A stretch of 64,000 nt of DNA from the NCBI RefSeq assembly GCF_040049295.1, contig NZ_JBDZDQ010000001.1:2170001-2234000 (forward strand). The letters are read 5' to 3'. The translations under genes and the position numbers were made by a program. This document shows positions 61,888-64,000 of the stretch, in pieces. Each line of letters begins with the position of its first letter. Positions within the stretch are counted from its first letter, which is position 1. The notes under the pieces are model-generated. The model was not told the DNA's origin. It saw nothing but the letters and a program-made list of their open reading frames with translations, and ran no database searches. The stretch comes from Sphingomonas sp. KR3-1 (GTDB lineage: Bacteria; Pseudomonadota; Alphaproteobacteria; Sphingomonadales; Sphingomonadaceae).

Positions 61888-63279
61888 ATGCGATACCAGA
61901 GCACCCGAGGCAGTGCGCCACTGCTTGGCTTCCGTGACGTGACGCTTGCCGGGCTGGCGAGCGACGGCGGATTGTACGTCCCGACCAGCTGGCCCAGCTT
62001 CAGTCGCGAGGACATCGAAGCGCTGAAGGGCCTCTCCTATGTCGAGACCGCGGTGCGCGTGATGGCGCCGTTCACCGGCGAGGACCTGAGCGAAGCGGAG
62101 CTGCGCGACCTGTGCACCCAGGCCTATGGCCGCTTCTCGCAGGCCGCGGTGACGCCGCTGGTCCAGCTCGACCATCGCCACTTCCTGCTCGAGCTGTTCC
62201 ACGGCCCGACGCTGGCCTTCAAGGACGTCGCGCTCCAGCTGCTCGGCCTGCTGTTCGAGAAGTTCCTGACCGGCAGCAGCGAGCCGCTGACCATCGTCGG
62301 CGCGACCTCGGGCGACACCGGCAGCGCCGCGATCGACGCAGTCGCCGGGCGGCACGGCGTCGACATCTTCATGCTCCACCCCAAGGGCCGCGTGTCCGAC
62401 GTGCAGCGCCGCCAGATGACCACGGTGCTGGCGCCCAACGTCCACAACATCGCGATCGAAGGCAGCTTCGACGATGCCCAGGCGATGGTGAAGGCGCTGT
62501 TCAACGACGCGGCCTTCTCCGGCCGTTTCCGCCTCAGCGCGGTCAACTCGATCAACTGGGCGCGGCTGATGGCGCAGGTGGTCTATTATTTCTACGCTGC
62601 GGTCCGCCTCGGCGCGCCGGCGCAGAAGGTTGCCTTCGCAGTGCCGACGGGCAATTTCGGCGATGTCTTCGCCGGCTATGTCGCAGCGAAGATGGGGCTG
62701 CCGATCGAGCGGCTGGTGGTGGCCACCAACGTCAACGATATCCTCCACCGCGCGCTGTCGAACGGCGATTATTCGGCGGGCACCGTGACGCCAACCGCGG
62801 CGCCGAGCATGGACATCCAGGTCAGCTCGAATTTCGAGCGGCTGCTCGCCGATCTCGCCGGCGGCAGCGTCGCCGAGCAGATGGCGGGGTTCGAATCGAC
62901 CAAGGCGATGCGCCTCACCAATGCCCAGCAGCAGGGCGCCGCGCAGATCTTCGCCAGCGACCGGATCACTCCCGACGAGATGAACGAGACGATGCGCTGG
63001 GCCTCGGCCGAGGCCGCGCAGGTGATCGATCCGCACACCGCGATCGGCCTCGCCGCCGCGCGCCGCGCCGACCTCCCCGCCGATGTGCCGGTGGTGACGC
63101 TGGCGACCGCGCACCCGGCCAAGTTCGCCGACGCCGTCGAGCGCGCCACCGGCATGCGCCCGGCGCTGCCCGCGCGGGTGGGCGACCTGTTCGACCGGCA
63201 GGAGCGCTACGACGTGCTGCCGGGCACGCTCGATGCGGTGCGCGACTACATCGCCGGTATCGCCAAGCCGCGCTCCTAA
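61888..63279 (+). CDS. thrC: Threonine synthase
   Basis: A 463-residue PLP enzyme converting O-phosphohomoserine to threonine. The N-terminal MRYQSTRGSAPLLGFRDVTLAGLASDGGLYVPTSWP is the class II-type opening. The PLP lysine is in FHGPTLAFKDVALQLLG; GATSGDTGSAAIDAV binds the cofactor phosphate; SINWARLMAQVVYYF and VPTGNFGDVFAGYVAAKMGLPI follow. Length is normal for this longer class. Its TAA stop at 63277-63279 shares its last base with the first base of a type A palindromic element. Confidence 0.97.
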   Translation: MRYQSTRGSAPLLGFRDVTLAGLASDGGLYVPTSWPSFSREDIEALKGLSYVETAVRVMAPFTGEDLSEAELRDLCTQAYGRFSQAAVTPLVQLDHRHFLLELFHGPTLAFKDVALQLLGLLFEKFLTGSSEPLTIVGATSGDTGSAAIDAVAGRHGVDIFMLHPKGRVSDVQRRQMTTVLAPNVHNIAIEGSFDDAQAMVKALFNDAAFSGRFRLSAVNSINWARLMAQVVYYFYAAVRLGAPAQKVAFAVPTGNFGDVFAGYVAAKMGLPIERLVVATNVNDILHRALSNGDYSAGTVTPTAAPSMDIQVSSNFERLLADLAGGSVAEQMAGFESTKAMRLTNAQQQGAAQIFASDRITPDEMNETMRWASAEAAQVIDPHTAIGLAAARRADLPADVPVVTLATAHPAKFADAVERATGMRPALPARVGDLFDRQERYDVLPGTLDAVRDYIAGIAKPRS

Positions 63280-63413
63280 ATCCTCCCCCAGAGGGGGAGG
63301 GGGACCAGCCGCAGGCTGGTGGAGGGGGCTTGCCACAAGCGACACCGCCTGCCGCATTCCCTCTCCACCACCGGCTGCGCCGGCGGTCCCCCTCTCCCTC
63401 CGGGAGAGGAATT
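63279..63413. repeat. Nested palindromic element, type A, copy 9, starting within the thrC stop codon
   Basis: AATCCTCCCCCAGAGGGGGAG and CCCTCTCCCTCCGGGAGAGGAATT are the inverted ends. The inner hairpins are ACCAGCCGCAGGCTGGT and ACCACCGGCTGCGCCGGCGGT. The left end starts at the final A of the thrC TAA. The right end (GAGAGGA) is 43 bases before the next ATG, too far to act as its ribosome site. Confidence 0.9.
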
Positions 63414-63455
63414 GGGAGGGATGACGGCGGTGGGGCGGAGCTCTAAGAGACCTCG

Positions 63456-64000
63456 ATGGACCTCATCACTCTCACCGGCGAGCCCTGGGCCGATTACGGG
63501 CTGGTCGACAGCGGCCATGGCCGCAAGCTCGAGCGCTACGGCAAATATCGCTTCATTCGCCCCGAGCCCCAGGCGATGTGGGCGCCCGCGTCCGAGACCT
63601 GGGACGCGCATGGCGAGTTCGTGCCCGGCGCGGACGAGGATGGCGGCGGGCGCTGGAACTTCACCAAGCCGGTGCCGAAGGAAGGCTGGCCGCTCGCTTG
63701 GGAGGAAGTGCGCTTCACCGCGCAGAACACGCCCTTTCGCCATCTCGCCTTCTTCCCCGACATGTCGCCGGTCTGGCACTGGATGCGGTCGCAGATCGCC
63801 GGGATGGACGCGCCCGAATGCATGAACCTGTTCGGGTACACGGGCGTCGGCTCGCTCGCGCTGGCCGCCAAGGGCGCCAAGGTCACGCATGTCGATGCCT
63901 CGAAGAAATCGGTCGCCGAGGGCAAGGCCAATGCCGCGCTGTCGGGCATGGAAGACCTGCCGATCCGCTGGATGATCGACGATGCTGCGAAGTTCACCGC
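63456..64000 (+). CDS. Class I SAM-dependent rRNA-methyltransferase-like protein (cut by window edge)
   Basis: The first 181 residues are visible. MDLITLTGEPWADYGLVDSGHGRKLERYGKYRFIRPEPQAMW is the lead of a bacterial family related to RlmI/RlmK (Methyltrans_SAM). It is followed by a substrate-arm region and the SAM-binding start CMNLFGYTGVGSLALAAKGAKVTHVDASKKSVAEGKANAAL, where FGYTG is motif I and the Asp after the next strand binds ribose. The C-terminal catalytic part lies outside the window, so the target position in rRNA cannot be judged. Confidence 0.9.
   Translation, partial: MDLITLTGEPWADYGLVDSGHGRKLERYGKYRFIRPEPQAMWAPASETWDAHGEFVPGADEDGGGRWNFTKPVPKEGWPLAWEEVRFTAQNTPFRHLAFFPDMSPVWHWMRSQIAGMDAPECMNLFGYTGVGSLALAAKGAKVTHVDASKKSVAEGKANAALSGMEDLPIRWMIDDAAKFT

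Overview
The window is about 67-70% GC by eye, densely packed, and reads as chromosome of a sphingomonad (Alphaproteobacteria, Sphingomonadales). The evidence is gene order and protein type. There is a pyrE-pdxJ-acpS-lepB block, an aa3-type oxidase block coxB-coxA / ctaB-small protein-ctaG-coxC-surf1-thrC, several TonB-dependent receptors, DUF6607 and DUF1176 proteins, many Xaa-Phe-Ala-Gln signal peptides, and a GAAC-N7-GAAC LexA-type site. I see no tRNA, rRNA, CRISPR array, prophage, transposase or plasmid gene. Sixty protein-coding genes are supported, including one cut at each edge.

Layout. 1-3.6 kb: tail of an unknown gene, then a haem/haemoglobin-type TonB receptor with a DUF6607 partner behind a Fur-like box. 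3.8-5.7 kb: a three-gene operon (alpha/beta hydrolase, membrane protein, winged-helix regulator) preceded by two matched palindromes that look like the regulator's own operator. 5.7-9.9 kb: a glycan-transfer group (GT2, methyltransferase, GtrA, large GT-C-like protein). 10-13.1 kb: yggT-DUF167-folD-(NTF2-like)-marC, apparently one operon. 13.3-19.6 kb: argB, DUF1176, 3-hydroxyacyl-CoA dehydrogenase, a two-domain PilZ protein, a CNT nucleoside transporter and a queuosine-precursor transporter. 19.7-25.6 kb: ergothioneine genes egtD/egtB, cob(I)alamin adenosyltransferase, LysE exporter, HIG1-like protein, gluQRS and an HNH nuclease. 25.7-32.7 kb: beta-lactamase-fold hydrolase, class A PBP, threonine aldolase, EamA transporter and an SDR. 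32.8-42.8 kb: three tandem M28 peptidases, pepN, ogt and phoD. 42.9-48.4 kb: a second glycosyltransferase cluster. 48.4-53.2 kb: a BtuB-like TonB receptor, a zeta-class GST, an AI-2E-family protein and lepB. 53.2-64 kb: acpS, pdxJ, pyrE, the cytochrome oxidase genes, thrC and a truncated rRNA-methyltransferase-like gene.

The most unusual property is a family of nested palindromic elements of about 130-148 bp (outer ends A/GATCCTCYCC ... GGRGAGGATT/C), present in ten copies. Nine are intergenic. One lies inside gluQRS with the reading frame kept open, adding about 50 residues of element-encoded protein to a tRNA-modifying enzyme, as Rickettsia palindromic elements do. The element ends read GGAGGA or GAGAGGA outward on both sides, and at three genes (EamA transporter, SDR, acpS) this end sits 5-8 nt before the start codon and is the only visible Shine-Dalgarno. 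A second, unrelated short palindrome is inserted in frame in egtB. A further repeat type runs straight into the signal peptide of the second TonB receptor, which lacks an ordinary start codon. Thus repeats here seem to supply translation signals and protein sequence as well as intergenic structure.
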